From Hungatella sp. (GTDB lineage: Bacteria > Bacillota > Clostridia > Lachnospirales > Lachnospiraceae), in NCBI GenBank assembly GCA_009712635.1, contig WASS01000020.1:1311208-1375207 (forward strand): a stretch of 64,000 bases of DNA, given 5' to 3'. Position numbers and translations under genes: made by a program. The notes under the pieces were generated by a model, which was not told the origin of the DNA, searched no databases, and worked only from the letters and a program-made list of their open reading frames with translations. How positions within the stretch are numbered: the stretch's first letter is position 1; each line of letters opens with the position of its first letter. Shown piece after piece: positions 8,363 to 17,206 of this stretch.

Positions 8363-9163
8363 TCACCCCCCCAATTCCAATAGATTTATATTTTCGCCGC
8401 CTAAGTATATTCTTAGTGCCGGCCCCAGGAAGCGTTCAATTGCTTCCCGGAAATCATTTGTTTCATCAGGCCAATTCCTAATATCCATCCCCGCACTAAC
8501 AAGCGTTTTCAGTAGTCCCAGATCACCGTCTGTGAAATTCGTAACCATCTCCCACCAGCGTTTTGCCAACTCCTGTCCTTCACGTGATGCAGGATCAGCG
8601 CCTTTTGGGTACAGTAAATTCAGCTCAGCAAGAAGTTCTTTTGTATTTTCAATAATAACCTTGCTTTTATCCTGTGAATCAGTTTTCTGGAATCTCTCTG
8701 ATATATTTTTCAATTGTTCGGAGCCAAAATAACTCAGCATGAAAGCATATGGACTTTCCTGCCTCATCAGGTACATGATGGCCATGAGCTTATCCAGGCT
8801 GATTTCCTTGCCTTTCCTGGTTTCACAGATCACTGAATCGAGTATTTTAGCGATATTATTCAGATTCTCAATTTGCCCTGACAGAATATCACGCTGCTCC
8901 ACAAATGCGTCTTCAAGATCTGAAGCTGATTTAAACTTCAATATTCTTTCTCTTATTTGCCCAAGAGAGAATCCACAGGACTTAAAGAACAAAATCTGTT
9001 GCAGCTTGAAAATATCGTCACGCGTGTACATTCTACGTCCGCCTTCGCTGAGAACTGGTTTCAGCAGATTTGTTTTATCGTAGTATTGCAGTGTCCTGAC
9101 GGAAACCCCGGCTTTTTCAGCCAGATCACCTATTGTGAAAAATTTCATTTTTTGATTATCCAT
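8363..9163 (-). CDS. MerR family regulator with TipAS-like drug-binding domain
   Basis: A 266-residue protein. The N-terminal MerR HTH (residues 6-75) contains FTIGDLAEKAGVSVRTLQYYD and a GGRRMYTRDDIFKLQQI wing. A coiled-coil dimerisation helix follows (about 85-125), then a C-terminal all-helical domain (about 150-250) with the TipAS pattern EGQELAKRWWEMVTNFTDGD. TipAS domains bind thiopeptides and other antibiotics and trigger promoter twisting. AGGAGGTG upstream supports the ATG at 9163. Its expected exporter partner downstream is broken, so the regulator may now control only itself or distant genes. Confidence 0.9.
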   Translation of the reverse strand: MDNQKMKFFTIGDLAEKAGVSVRTLQYYDKTNLLKPVLSEGGRRMYTRDDIFKLQQILFFKSCGFSLGQIRERILKFKSASDLEDAFVEQRDILSGQIENLNNIAKILDSVICETRKGKEISLDKLMAIMYLMRQESPYAFMLSYFGSEQLKNISERFQKTDSQDKSKVIIENTKELLAELNLLYPKGADPASREGQELAKRWWEMVTNFTDGDLGLLKTLVSAGMDIRNWPDETNDFREAIERFLGPALRIYLGGENINLLELGG

Positions 9164-9185
9164 TCTACACCTCCTTACGCATTTC

Positions 9186-9216
9186 AGTTTATCACATTAC
9201 GTAACGTCACATGCAA
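9186..9216 (-). promoter_or_regulatory. MerR-type promoter with 19-bp spacer
   Basis: On the minus strand TTGCAT (9211-9216) and TAAACT (9186-9191) are separated by exactly 19 bp. The spacer contains the palindromic core TTACGTAA. Overlong spacers with a central dyad are the hallmark of promoters activated by MerR proteins, which fits autoregulation of the gene at 9163. Confidence 0.6.
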
Positions 9217-9249
9217 GTGTTTATGAACATTTACTTACAAATGGAAAAG

Positions 9250-9287
9250 GAGCATACCTCCTGACTTTATTGTCCATTGGTATGCTC
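9250..9287 (-). terminator. Hairpin terminator of the XpaC-LemA-TPM-TIM barrel operon
   Basis: GAGCATAC (9250-9257) and GTATGCTC (9280-9287) form an 8-bp perfect stem. On the minus strand it is followed by CTTTT, about 90 bp after the stop codon at 9374. Confidence 0.6.
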
Positions 9288-9373
9288 TTACACTTCACAT
9301 ATGGTGTACCATTATTCTATTTAACCTTTAAATCTAAGTTTTCTTAGCTTTCTCTTAGAACCAGAAGTCCTGT

Positions 9374-10165
9374 CTAGGCATAATACGCCTTTAACCAATC
9401 TACTGACTCCTGTAATGATGCAACTGTTTTTGTTTCAACCACACACCTGCAATGATTGCGCCTGGCAATATTAAGCTTTTCAAGTAAATTAATATTTCCT
9501 TTACCGAGAGTCATATGATTTTGTTTTCCCATAGCATCGTGTATATGAAAATGTTTTAACTTAGTTTCATTTTGCATAATATACGGTTCATCAACATTAC
9601 TGGCCGAATAGGAATGCCCAATATCCCAGGTAAGTGTAAATATGGAACTATCAAGTAAAATTTCAATTGCCTCTTTTTGAAATTCTGTAAACCCCTCTGT
9701 ATTTTCTATGGAAATATTTATTCCTTCTTTACCAATCACAGTTTCACACATAACTTTGAAAGATTGAATATTTTTTAAGTATATATCACGATATTTATCA
9801 AATAGAAATACCTTTTGATCTGGGAGCGTAAAATAAACACCTCTACTCAAGTGCATGTTTAAAAGTGGAATTCTCAGCTCTTTCGCAACTAATAAAGACT
9901 GTTTAACTGTATCTAAGTAAGCCTTGGCTACAGCATAATTGAAATCACTTATATTAAGATTTTCGTCAAGATGGATCGTGTAATAGACTTCGTATTCCTT
10001 AGATATATCCTGAATCACTCTGAAATTTTTCAAAATCTCCACTTGATATTGTGGTAAATTCATGTTTAATTCGATAAATTTAAGGCCAAGGCTCTTACAA
10101 AGTCTTGCATTTTCCTCCAAACTGACCAGTTCGATTAATGTGGGCATACCAAATTCAATACTCAT
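9374..10165 (-). CDS. Sugar phosphate isomerase/epimerase-like TIM-barrel protein
   Basis: A 263-residue xylose-isomerase-like (AP_endonuc_2) TIM barrel. Likely metal ligands are the His in YTIHLDEN (about 84), His in LLNMHLS (about 118), Glu in ISIENTEG (about 153), His in WDIGHSY (about 181), HIHD (about 209) and the final Glu in VVETKT (about 244). It is the last gene of the operon that starts at 13084, 33 bp after the TPM gene. Substrate is unknown. It could equally be an endonuclease IV-like fold with another role. No membrane or export signal. Confidence 0.75.
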   Translation of the reverse strand: MSIEFGMPTLIELVSLEENARLCKSLGLKFIELNMNLPQYQVEILKNFRVIQDISKEYEVYYTIHLDENLNISDFNYAVAKAYLDTVKQSLLVAKELRIPLLNMHLSRGVYFTLPDQKVFLFDKYRDIYLKNIQSFKVMCETVIGKEGINISIENTEGFTEFQKEAIEILLDSSIFTLTWDIGHSYSASNVDEPYIMQNETKLKHFHIHDAMGKQNHMTLGKGNINLLEKLNIARRNHCRCVVETKTVASLQESVDWLKAYYA

Positions 10166-10198
10166 TATCTCCTCCTGTTTGCCATGGATCTTTTAAGT

Positions 10199-11869
10199 TT
10201 ATTTGTTTCTTCCTGCCCCGCCTCCACGGGTGCTTCCGCCACCACCTGTGCTTCCGCCACCTCCTGATGTTGAGCGGCCTCCACCTGAACCAGAACTCAT
10301 TCCACTTGATCGGCCTGCTCCACCACCAGAGCTGGAACCCCCGCTTCCACTGCTTCCCCAACTGCTGCTTTGAGAGCTGGATCGGCCTGCTCCACCACTG
10401 CTTCCCCAGCTGCTGCTTTGAGAGCTGGATCGGCCTGTTCCACCGCTGCTTCCCCAGCTGCTGCTTTTGGTGCTGGAGTCTGAACTACTGCTGCTTCCCC
10501 AGAAGCTGCTTTTAGTGTTGGATCGGCCTGCTCCACCGCTGCTTCCCCAACTGCTGCTTTTGCTACTGGATCGACCTGCTCCACCACTGCTTCCCCAACT
10601 GCTGCTTTTGGGAGTGGAATCTTCTGCTGCACTGCTGCGCCATAAGCTACCTGACGAAGCTGAATTACCACCCATGGGGGGCATTCCGCCTATAAAATCA
10701 TTTCTGTGGGGATAACCATGACGTCCCCAATAGCCTTGGGGGCCATATTTTCTAATATACCTTTTTTTATAAGGGTTAAAAGGAATTCCATACACTTGCC
10801 TATAAAGTTTTCTTCTATTTCCTCTAACAAATAATATTATAATAATTATCATCAGTAATGGCGCTGGATTTGGAATAGGCTTTTGTCCGATCTTATCTGT
10901 ATTAACTACTTCCTTTACTGGTACTGTACTTTTCACTCTTTCAAAATTATTTTGAAACAGTAAATAAAGGTGGTCAGCCGTCGCTGATGCTCCCTGGCTG
11001 TAATTTTGTGCCGCAAACTCCGGTTCCAGGACCTGATCCAATATTCCTCTTAACACCCCATCTTTTACAAATCTTTCTGATTCTTTCCCAGGAAGGAGCC
11101 AATAATTATCATCCCCTCTGTATAATACCAATACTGCATCCCGGGTTCCGGCATTAATCTCTTCAAAGGTATTGATTGTGTCTTCCTGAAAACTGATTCC
11201 CTCTTTACAATACTCTTTAGTCACTACATAAACGGCTGCATTATACTTATTTTTTGATTGGGTACTTTTCTTATTAATGTAATTGATGGTATCTTCGCTG
11301 ATTATACCAACCTCATCAATGACATACTGACCAGCTTTATGGCTGATGGTTCCTCCATTATCGGAAGCATTTTTCCATTGCCCTCCCAGTTCCTGAATAA
11401 ATGCTCCATAAACCTTTTCAGCACCCGCGCTATAGTCTTTTGCTGCGAAATCAGGCTCCAGATATTCATTTAAAATGCTGGATATCTTTCCACTGGATAG
11501 CGTATCTTCCAGTCCTGTTCCCTGCATCGCCCAATAGTCATCATCGCCAACAGACATCAGGATCAGCAATCCATTGTTTTTTTCTTCTGAACCAATTTTC
11601 CATTTATTAAACAGGTCCATAGAATAATTTTCCATGGACTCCCCATTTGTAAAGTCAATTGTTACCAGAACTACCTGAGTCCCGGTCTGTTCCTCCAGTC
11701 TTCTGCCGTATTCTATTATCTCATTTTCTACATCTTCGCTGATCACATCGGCAAAATCATTGACGTAAAATGCATTGGAAGGCTCCAGTGTTTCTGCCGC
11801 AGCTGTTTGAAACGGTAACATACCTGCCAATAACAAAATCAGCAGCAAATAGCAAATACTTTTTTTCAT
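10199..11869 (-). CDS. Tandem TPM-domain surface protein with serine/glycine-rich repeat tail
   Basis: A 556-residue protein from the ATG at 11869, chosen because it has AGGGGGAT upstream and begins a signal peptide (MKKSICYLLLILLLAGML...AAA). Longer in-frame extension upstream lacks an RBS. Two TPM domains follow (about 35-165 and 180-320; first one begins YVNDFADVIS), then a membrane helix (MIIIIILFV, about 360-372). About 170 residues of low complexity follow, built on a 16-residue unit of the type SSSWGSSGGAGRS. TPM/YgcG proteins are membrane-anchored with the TPM domain outside, and often sit beside LemA, as here. Its function is unknown; suggested roles are in envelope repair or photosystem-like assembly. 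Confidence 0.85.
   Translation of the reverse strand: MKKSICYLLLILLLAGMLPFQTAAAETLEPSNAFYVNDFADVISEDVENEIIEYGRRLEEQTGTQVVLVTIDFTNGESMENYSMDLFNKWKIGSEEKNNGLLILMSVGDDDYWAMQGTGLEDTLSSGKISSILNEYLEPDFAAKDYSAGAEKVYGAFIQELGGQWKNASDNGGTISHKAGQYVIDEVGIISEDTINYINKKSTQSKNKYNAAVYVVTKEYCKEGISFQEDTINTFEEINAGTRDAVLVLYRGDDNYWLLPGKESERFVKDGVLRGILDQVLEPEFAAQNYSQGASATADHLYLLFQNNFERVKSTVPVKEVVNTDKIGQKPIPNPAPLLMIIIIILFVRGNRRKLYRQVYGIPFNPYKKRYIRKYGPQGYWGRHGYPHRNDFIGGMPPMGGNSASSGSLWRSSAAEDSTPKSSSWGSSGGAGRSSSKSSSWGSSGGAGRSNTKSSFWGSSSSSDSSTKSSSWGSSGGTGRSSSQSSSWGSSGGAGRSSSQSSSWGSSGSGGSSSGGGAGRSSGMSSGSGGGRSTSGGGGSTGGGGSTRGGGAGRNK
10300..10630 (-). repeat. 48-bp tandem repeats in the TPM gene
   Basis: About six imperfect units of 48 bp encode S-x-K/Q-SSSWGSSGGAGR, each with one conserved Trp. 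The units differ by a few bases, so the array has probably expanded by slippage. All minus-strand frames stay open across it, which explains the long spurious ORFs here. Confidence 0.75.
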
Positions 11870-11880
11870 AATATCCCCCT

Positions 11881-12429
11881 CTATTCGTATAATTCCAACG
11901 GTTTTACAAACGTTATCCTGCTTAAGATATTGGCAGGAAAACGCTGCAGGCATCTGTTATAGGAAGCTGCCTTTTCATTGTAACTGTTGTGAGAAATGAT
12001 AAGTTCTCTGGATTTTAAATTGACAGGAAAACTGTCACAATAATAACGGTCTTTCTCTGATAGATTCATCAAATTCAGTTTTTCATGCAGTTCCATAGAA
12101 GCTTTGATCAAGTTTTCCTTTGCCTGATATTTGTCCCCCGGAGTATCAGCCTTTTTCAGTGCCTCCAGACGCTCTGATATTTCTTTTATTTCTTCCTCTT
12201 CCCGGTTCATATACCGGCGTGCTACTACCGTCAGATTATAGCACTGATCGGATATGTACTCCAAATCGCTTTGTATTCCTTTTTCCCCTTTGTTCTCCCC
12301 CTGGTAAAAAACAGACAGTGTCTCTTCCTTTAATTTTGTGAGGGAAAGATGAGCTCCCAGCAGTATGGAAAACAGAATAATTAATGCAGTGATACCTTTT
12401 GCCGTTTTCCTATTCTTTAAAAATTCCAT
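11881..12429 (-). CDS. lemA: LemA family protein
   Basis: A 182-residue protein from the ATG at 12429, which has GGGGGA at proper spacing; a start 12 bp upstream is also possible. It has an N-terminal membrane anchor (about residues 8-27, KGITALIILFSILLGA). A long helical domain follows, with the family ending SYNEKAASYNRCLQRFPANILSRITF (here split in reading: YN...YN...FP). LemA proteins are membrane proteins with a mostly helical exposed domain and no known reaction. It overlaps the upstream gene by 20 bp and lies 11 bp before the TPM gene, the usual LemA/TPM pairing. Confidence 0.85.
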   Translation of the reverse strand: MEFLKNRKTAKGITALIILFSILLGAHLSLTKLKEETLSVFYQGENKGEKGIQSDLEYISDQCYNLTVVARRYMNREEEEIKEISERLEALKKADTPGDKYQAKENLIKASMELHEKLNLMNLSEKDRYYCDSFPVNLKSRELIISHNSYNEKAASYNRCLQRFPANILSRITFVKPLELYE

Positions 12430-13084
12430 CGGTTCCCCCATTTTCTAAAGATAAAGGTGCCATATCATTTAAGTAGCCATCCTGTCGGAGCATCGTCTCC
12501 ATGACGTCTATGTCGATGGAGGATTCCAAAACTTTATCTTCATATATATTAACTCTGATTTTATGATAAATAGTTACCAGCTGCTTTAGGAAATCTGCGA
12601 TGTTTTGAAGGCCTGCTGACCTGTTCTCTGCTTTTTCTCCCTCTATCTCCATCTCGGCATAATTGTGCAGCAGTTTTATTGTCTCCGGCAGATAATATTC
12701 AAAAAAGCGGCTGGCTTTGGAGTATCTTTGAGGATTGTTTCTGATAAATTCAATAATCTGCCTGGAATCGTCTTCAAAGCTTTGTATCTGTTTTCTTATC
12801 TCTTCATTTTGAATGGTACTTTTTATCTGCTTCATTTTATCAAGATCAGTCATAGCGGTTAAGAGCACATCATTCAAATTCCAATCTCCGGTATCAATAC
12901 CCTGATATCTTTTTTTAGTGAGCAGGGAGGATATAACAGATGCTGATAAATGAATGAAGACAGATAAAATAAGAACTATGAAATAATCCCATAAGCGATA
13001 TAAGGGAAACATTAAAGAATAAAGGAACCACAATAATCCAGTTAGATAAATTGGAATTACAGATTTATATTTTATTATTTTCAA
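12410..13084 (-). CDS. XpaC-like membrane protein (5-bromo-4-chloroindolyl phosphate hydrolysis family)
   Basis: A 224-residue protein with two N-terminal membrane helices (about 9-27 and 33-54). The cytoplasmic helical part carries the family motif RYSKASRFFEYYLPETIKL at about 120-138. XpaC was named for a colour phenotype in Bacillus; it is not a demonstrated phosphatase. It is the first gene of the operon and overlaps LemA by 20 bp, matching the frequent XpaC-TelA/LemA clusters linked to envelope stress. Confidence 0.75.
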   Translation of the reverse strand: MKIIKYKSVIPIYLTGLLWFLYSLMFPLYRLWDYFIVLILSVFIHLSASVISSLLTKKRYQGIDTGDWNLNDVLLTAMTDLDKMKQIKSTIQNEEIRKQIQSFEDDSRQIIEFIRNNPQRYSKASRFFEYYLPETIKLLHNYAEMEIEGEKAENRSAGLQNIADFLKQLVTIYHKIRVNIYEDKVLESSIDIDVMETMLRQDGYLNDMAPLSLENGGTDGIFKE

Positions 13085-13415
13085 AACAGCACCTCTTTTT
13101 CGAACGTATTATGGTTATTTTTATTTTCTTTGTAATTGTGGGGGTAACTGTTGAGGGGGAAATTCGTTACAGTTTGGCATTCTTAAATATCAAACCACGT
13201 TATCAGGACAGAATCTGCAACAAAAAACGACAATAATATCATATCATACTTTTCATCAATTGTGTACATTTAACAGAATTATTAATTAGCGATATTCTGT
13301 CTCAAATAGTGTGAATCCACTGGCGTTTAATCAATACCGTATATAAATTTTACTACTAAAATAGAGGTCGATTAATTAAATTAACCAACCTCTTACTCTG
13401 TACAAGAACATCAGC
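13085..13415. other. Intergenic region between GH9 and the XpaC operon
   Basis: No gene is visible. It contains the GH9 terminator near its right end and must hold the promoter of the minus-strand XpaC operon, but I could not pick a convincing -35/-10 pair. Confidence 0.5.
13363..13393 (-). terminator. Terminator of the GH9 gene
   Basis: AGAGGT (13363-13368) pairs with ACCTCT (13388-13393), extended by AT pairs. On the minus strand it is followed by ATTTT, 23 bp after the GH9 stop. Confidence 0.65.
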
Positions 13416-15275
13416 CTATACATTACTGCCCGGCTCATAACCAAATACTTTAACTCCTGCATCATATACCGGAATATATGGGGTTTTTACTGTATTTCCG
13501 TAGTTTACTCCAGAAAGATCCTTATAGGAAAAATCATTGGAATTGTTCCAGGTTACTGCAGCTGGCGCAGCAATCCGAAACTGAACTTCTTTTCTGTAAG
13601 CAGACTGTCCGCCTGGATAAATCCTGGTTCCGGTAAAATCTGCATTGACATAATAGATATTGGACCCTTTATCCCAGGGAAGTAATTTGGATACAACAGC
13701 ACCGTTATTGTAGTTAGTGGTTACTGTAATATCAGAAGCTTTATATCCCAACTTTATTACTTCAGAAATATCGATAAAGTATTTAAAGGACAGCTTATCT
13801 CCCATTCTTGCAGGCCAGCCGGATTGATTGTTAAGGAGTGCCTTGATTTCTATAAAATTACTGCTGGAGGCATTGATTCCAGCTTCCACAAAAAACTCAT
13901 CATTGGTTACCGGTTCAATTGCTTTAAAATCAGCAATAGGCATTCCGCCGTATCTTCCATATAACTTAGCAAGGGCACCTACAAATCCTGCATTGTAATC
14001 ACAGGCAATTTCATTATTTACATAATTACCTATATCATCGGTGTAGCTGTCATCTCTTCCGGGACCGCCAACTAAAGCACCGTAGATTGTATGTCTGTGA
14101 TAAGTGGGAACGGTCTGACTGTCAGCCCAGGAACTGTGAGCAGTTCTGTGGTGAGGTCTCTTTGGAGGATTCACACCAAAGCCAACTACAAAACTGTGTC
14201 CTGCGCTGCCCAGTGCATAGTCCACCTGCTGCCTGGCAAAAGCATTATAAACAGCTGCCCTGGAAGCTGTACAGCCGGACCAGTCTGCATAAACACTTGC
14301 TAAGAAGGCTGTGGTAGTGGCATATCGCAAAGCTCCCCAGCTATCCAGCCAGGCAAGACCTTTTGGTGTATAGGAGATACGTTCTCCGTTATAACCGGTG
14401 GACCAGTAATCCAAATGCATTTCTGCGGATGTCTTATAGATTGCTTTGTTTGTGATTCTGGCAAGAAGGATTTCTGTACCATAATGTACATCGTCCCAGT
14501 TATGAGCCCATTTGTAAGCAATGGTATTGGTCTGGGATTGTGTTCCCCAGTTTCCCACATAGGATTCTGCTTTGTTTAAATAAGTGGTTTCACCTGTTGC
14601 AAGATACAGCCAGGTACCTGCCCAGCTAAGTTCATCATAAAAGCCGCTGTAAGAGGTGTAAAAACCATTGGCTGCGGTATAGCCTGCATCACTTTTAGTG
14701 GTATCTGCAAAAGTAAAAAGCTCTTTGGCATGACGGATGCATTCTGCGGCATAAGTCGGATTGCTTTCAGCAAATATAGCTCCTGCTGCGGCTAAAGCTG
14801 CTGCCGCCCCGCCCGCTACGGAAGAACCTGGTCTTGATAAATCCACCTTAAAGGACGGACGTACCATCTGCATCACCTCGGCAGGTCCCCACCAGGAATG
14901 ATCAGCATTGCCGTCACCTACCTGGTAATAGAATACATTGGCAGATGGATGGCATTTTATCAGATAATCGGTTGCCCACTTAATTTCCTGCAACAGATAA
15001 TCAAGCTGTCCACTCTGTTCTAATGCATCCCTTGATTCATAAACACTCCAGGCTAACATCGCTGCCGTGTACGCCATCGGCAGGTTGAATTTGGGGTGAT
15101 CTCCTGCATCGTACCAGCCACCGGTCAGATCAAGTCCGGCGTCTGCTCCGTCCGTCAGGCCGGAATCCCCTCTCCAGTTATTCCGAATGGTATCTGGCAG
15201 TTTTCCTGAACGCTGGAACTCATAAAACATGATTGCTTTTTGTAATGCTTCTCCGTAGTTATAATTCACATTCAT
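13416..15275 (-). CDS. GH9 endoglucanase with C-terminal CBM3, no signal peptide
   Basis: A 619-residue family 9 glycoside hydrolase that cleaves beta-1,4-glucan by inversion. The catalytic module covers about 5-440. It contains the [13 protein letters not shown] motif with the nucleophile-activating Asp (about 53-58), HHRTAHSSW (about 374) and the proton-donor region [18 protein letters not shown] (about 415-432). A CBM3c-like module (about 455-605) follows. Nearly all GH9-CBM3c enzymes are secreted, but this one starts [15 protein letters not shown] directly at the mature N-terminus. AAGGAGG lies 8-14 bp before the ATG, so no upstream signal peptide exists. It may be cytosolic, use another export route, or have lost its leader. 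Confidence 0.92.
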   Translation of the reverse strand: MNVNYNYGEALQKAIMFYEFQRSGKLPDTIRNNWRGDSGLTDGADAGLDLTGGWYDAGDHPKFNLPMAYTAAMLAWSVYESRDALEQSGQLDYLLQEIKWATDYLIKCHPSANVFYYQVGDGNADHSWWGPAEVMQMVRPSFKVDLSRPGSSVAGGAAAALAAAGAIFAESNPTYAAECIRHAKELFTFADTTKSDAGYTAANGFYTSYSGFYDELSWAGTWLYLATGETTYLNKAESYVGNWGTQSQTNTIAYKWAHNWDDVHYGTEILLARITNKAIYKTSAEMHLDYWSTGYNGERISYTPKGLAWLDSWGALRYATTTAFLASVYADWSGCTASRAAVYNAFARQQVDYALGSAGHSFVVGFGVNPPKRPHHRTAHSSWADSQTVPTYHRHTIYGALVGGPGRDDSYTDDIGNYVNNEIACDYNAGFVGALAKLYGRYGGMPIADFKAIEPVTNDEFFVEAGINASSSNFIEIKALLNNQSGWPARMGDKLSFKYFIDISEVIKLGYKASDITVTTNYNNGAVVSKLLPWDKGSNIYYVNADFTGTRIYPGGQSAYRKEVQFRIAAPAAVTWNNSNDFSYKDLSGVNYGNTVKTPYIPVYDAGVKVFGYEPGSNV

Positions 15276-15367
15276 TTTTATTTCCTCCTTGTAATTAACA
15301 TTTTACATACACTAAAAAGGAATTAAAAATAATATTGTAAACTAACTTATGGTTATGGCAAGTATAA

Positions 15368-15411
15368 AAGAAAGCCACCGAGGTCAGAGTGACACTTTCG
15401 ATGGCTTTCTT
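15368..15411 (-). terminator. Terminator of the fda-gpmA operon
   Basis: AAGAAAGCCA (15368-15377) pairs perfectly with TGGCTTTCTT (15402-15411) just after the gpmA stop. A second T stretch follows on both strands. Confidence 0.75.
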
Positions 15412-15416
15412 GGCTT

Positions 15417-16169
15417 TTAATTTTTTGTTTTTCCCTGATTTGCTACCTTCTTCATCTTTGCGGCTATCACATCAGGATTTCCTAAAAACTGTTTTTTTAT
15501 TACCGAAAGTGTATCATCAAGCTCATATACCAATGGGATTCCCGTAGCCAGATTAAGCTCCACGATTTCCTCCTTGGAAAGATGCTCCAGATACATTACC
15601 AGTGCCCTCAGGGAATTTCCATGAGCTGTAATCAGTACCCTTTTTCCTGCCATAAGCTGTAGTCTGATTTGCTTTTCAAAGTAAGGAATAACCCGTGCAA
15701 TAGTATCTTCCAGACTTTCTGCTAACGGTAATTCGTTTTCTGCTACATTATGATATGCTTTCTGATGCGCCGGATTTCTTTGATCCTGGGGTTCTAAAGA
15801 AGGTGGTTTTATATCAAAAGAGCGCCGCCAGATTCTCACCTGTTCTTCTCCATATTTTTCAGCCGTCTGAGACTTATTTAATCCCTGTAATGCTCCATAA
15901 TGGCGCTCATTAAGCTTCCACGTCTTTATTACAGGGAGCCATTCCGCATCCATTTCCTCTAATGCAAAATTCAGCGTATGGATTGCACGTTTCAGATAGG
16001 AAGTATAGCAGAGGTCAAATTCATATCCTTGCTCCTTAAACAACCGGCCAGCTTCTCTTGCTTCCTCTTTGCCGGCTTCTGATAGGTCAACATCCGTCCA
16101 GCCAGTAAACAGATTTTCTAAATTCCAAATGCTTTCTCCATGACGAAGTAATACTAATTGATGACTCAT
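15417..16169 (-). CDS. gpmA: 2,3-bisphosphoglycerate-dependent phosphoglycerate mutase
   Basis: A 250-residue glycolytic enzyme that interconverts 3- and 2-phosphoglycerate. It has the phosphohistidine motif [12 protein letters not shown] (about 5-16), [12 protein letters not shown] (about 19-30), the [11 protein letters not shown] motif (about 86-96) and the second catalytic His in [11 protein letters not shown] (about 183-193). The ATG at 16169 follows AGGAGGG by 7 bp; the longer frame would need TTG. It follows the class I aldolase gene by 12 bp, so two glycolytic steps are co-transcribed. Confidence 0.95.
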   Translation of the reverse strand: MSHQLVLLRHGESIWNLENLFTGWTDVDLSEAGKEEAREAGRLFKEQGYEFDLCYTSYLKRAIHTLNFALEEMDAEWLPVIKTWKLNERHYGALQGLNKSQTAEKYGEEQVRIWRRSFDIKPPSLEPQDQRNPAHQKAYHNVAENELPLAESLEDTIARVIPYFEKQIRLQLMAGKRVLITAHGNSLRALVMYLEHLSKEEIVELNLATGIPLVYELDDTLSVIKKQFLGNPDVIAAKMKKVANQGKTKN

Positions 16170-16181
16170 ATTCAATCCCTC

Positions 16182-17066
16182 CTATAAGGATGCTTCGTAA
16201 ATCTCAATAATTGAATTCAATAATGCCGCATCAAATTCCTGCTGTGTCTGCTTTACAGAAAGGTCAGAAAGAAGTGCTCTGGAAAAGCTGGCTATCAGTT
16301 TTGGATTCTGCTTCAACAATTCATCTGCCTCTTTACGGCTGTAACCACCGGATAGTGCCACAATCCGCACAATTCTCGGATCATTCATTAAATCATTGTA
16401 CGTTCCAGCCACAGAAGGAATAGACACCTTAAGCATAATGTTCATTGAATCATCCATTTTTTTCAGATGGCTTATAATTTCCGCAACCAGCATTTCCTCT
16501 GCTTCCTGTTTATTGCTGCTATGAATATCTACCTCTGGTTCCAGAATTGGTACAAATCCGGCATCACATATTTTCTGACCTAATTCAAACTGCTGTTCTA
16601 CAATCGCATGAATTCCGGTCCTGTTCGCTTCATGAATAACGGAACGCATCTTTGTTCCAAAAATGTTTTTGGCGGCCGCTCTGCTTAAAAGCTCATCCAG
16701 CTTAGGAATGGGCTTCATCAACTGAACCCCGTCCTTTTGTTCATCCAGTCCATTATCAATTTTCAGAAATGGGACAATTCCTTTTTTCTCCCATAAGTAA
16801 TCGGCAGTATACAGGTTGTCAATTTTACGCTCCATTGTTTTTTCAAACAGAATTGCCCCTAAAATATGTTTAGATGAAAATGCCTTGCTTACGATAATCC
16901 GGCTTCTCATCTGCTGAATCAGATCATACATTTCATCCTCTGTATGGTATTCTGACGCCTCAATTCCATAGTCTCTCAAAGCTTTCGGTGTGCTTCCTCC
17001 ACTCTGATCCAACGCTGCAATGAAACCTGCACCATACTTCATTCGTTCTAATTGTTCTGATTTCAT
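16182..17066 (-). CDS. fda: Class I fructose-bisphosphate aldolase
   Basis: A Schiff-base (class I) aldolase of the bacterial Fda type, about 294 residues. Diagnostic parts are GFIAALDQSGGSTPKAL near the N-terminus, the PFLKIDNGL segment, the EPEVDIHS segment and IMLKVSIPS, which holds the Schiff-base lysine. It splits fructose-1,6-bisphosphate and is first in an operon with gpmA. Two ATGs are possible, at 17075 and 17066. AGGAGG lies only 2 bp before the first but 11 bp before the second, so I use 17066 with modest certainty. Confidence 0.92.
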   Translation of the reverse strand: MKSEQLERMKYGAGFIAALDQSGGSTPKALRDYGIEASEYHTEDEMYDLIQQMRSRIIVSKAFSSKHILGAILFEKTMERKIDNLYTADYLWEKKGIVPFLKIDNGLDEQKDGVQLMKPIPKLDELLSRAAAKNIFGTKMRSVIHEANRTGIHAIVEQQFELGQKICDAGFVPILEPEVDIHSSNKQEAEEMLVAEIISHLKKMDDSMNIMLKVSIPSVAGTYNDLMNDPRIVRIVALSGGYSRKEADELLKQNPKLIASFSRALLSDLSVKQTQQEFDAALLNSIIEIYEASL

Positions 17067-17206
17067 GTTATACATAACCTCCTTTATCTCCTACGAAATT
17101 TACTTTTAACTGATACACTATTTCACTTCCGTTAACATGTTAGTTGATACTAACCTATTTTATATATCAAGTATGCATCCTTTTTATATATATGTCAAGA
17201 ATCCAG

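Noticed and set aside
10138-10715. Long open frames on both strands overlapping the end of the TPM gene
   Set aside because: They arise from the 48-bp low-complexity repeats. Their translations are monotonous Leu/Pro or Ala/Val runs and lack ribosome sites.
14087-14773. Several ORFs inside the GH9 gene in other frames
   Set aside because: The GH9 frame carries all catalytic motifs; the others have no RBS and no recognisable features.
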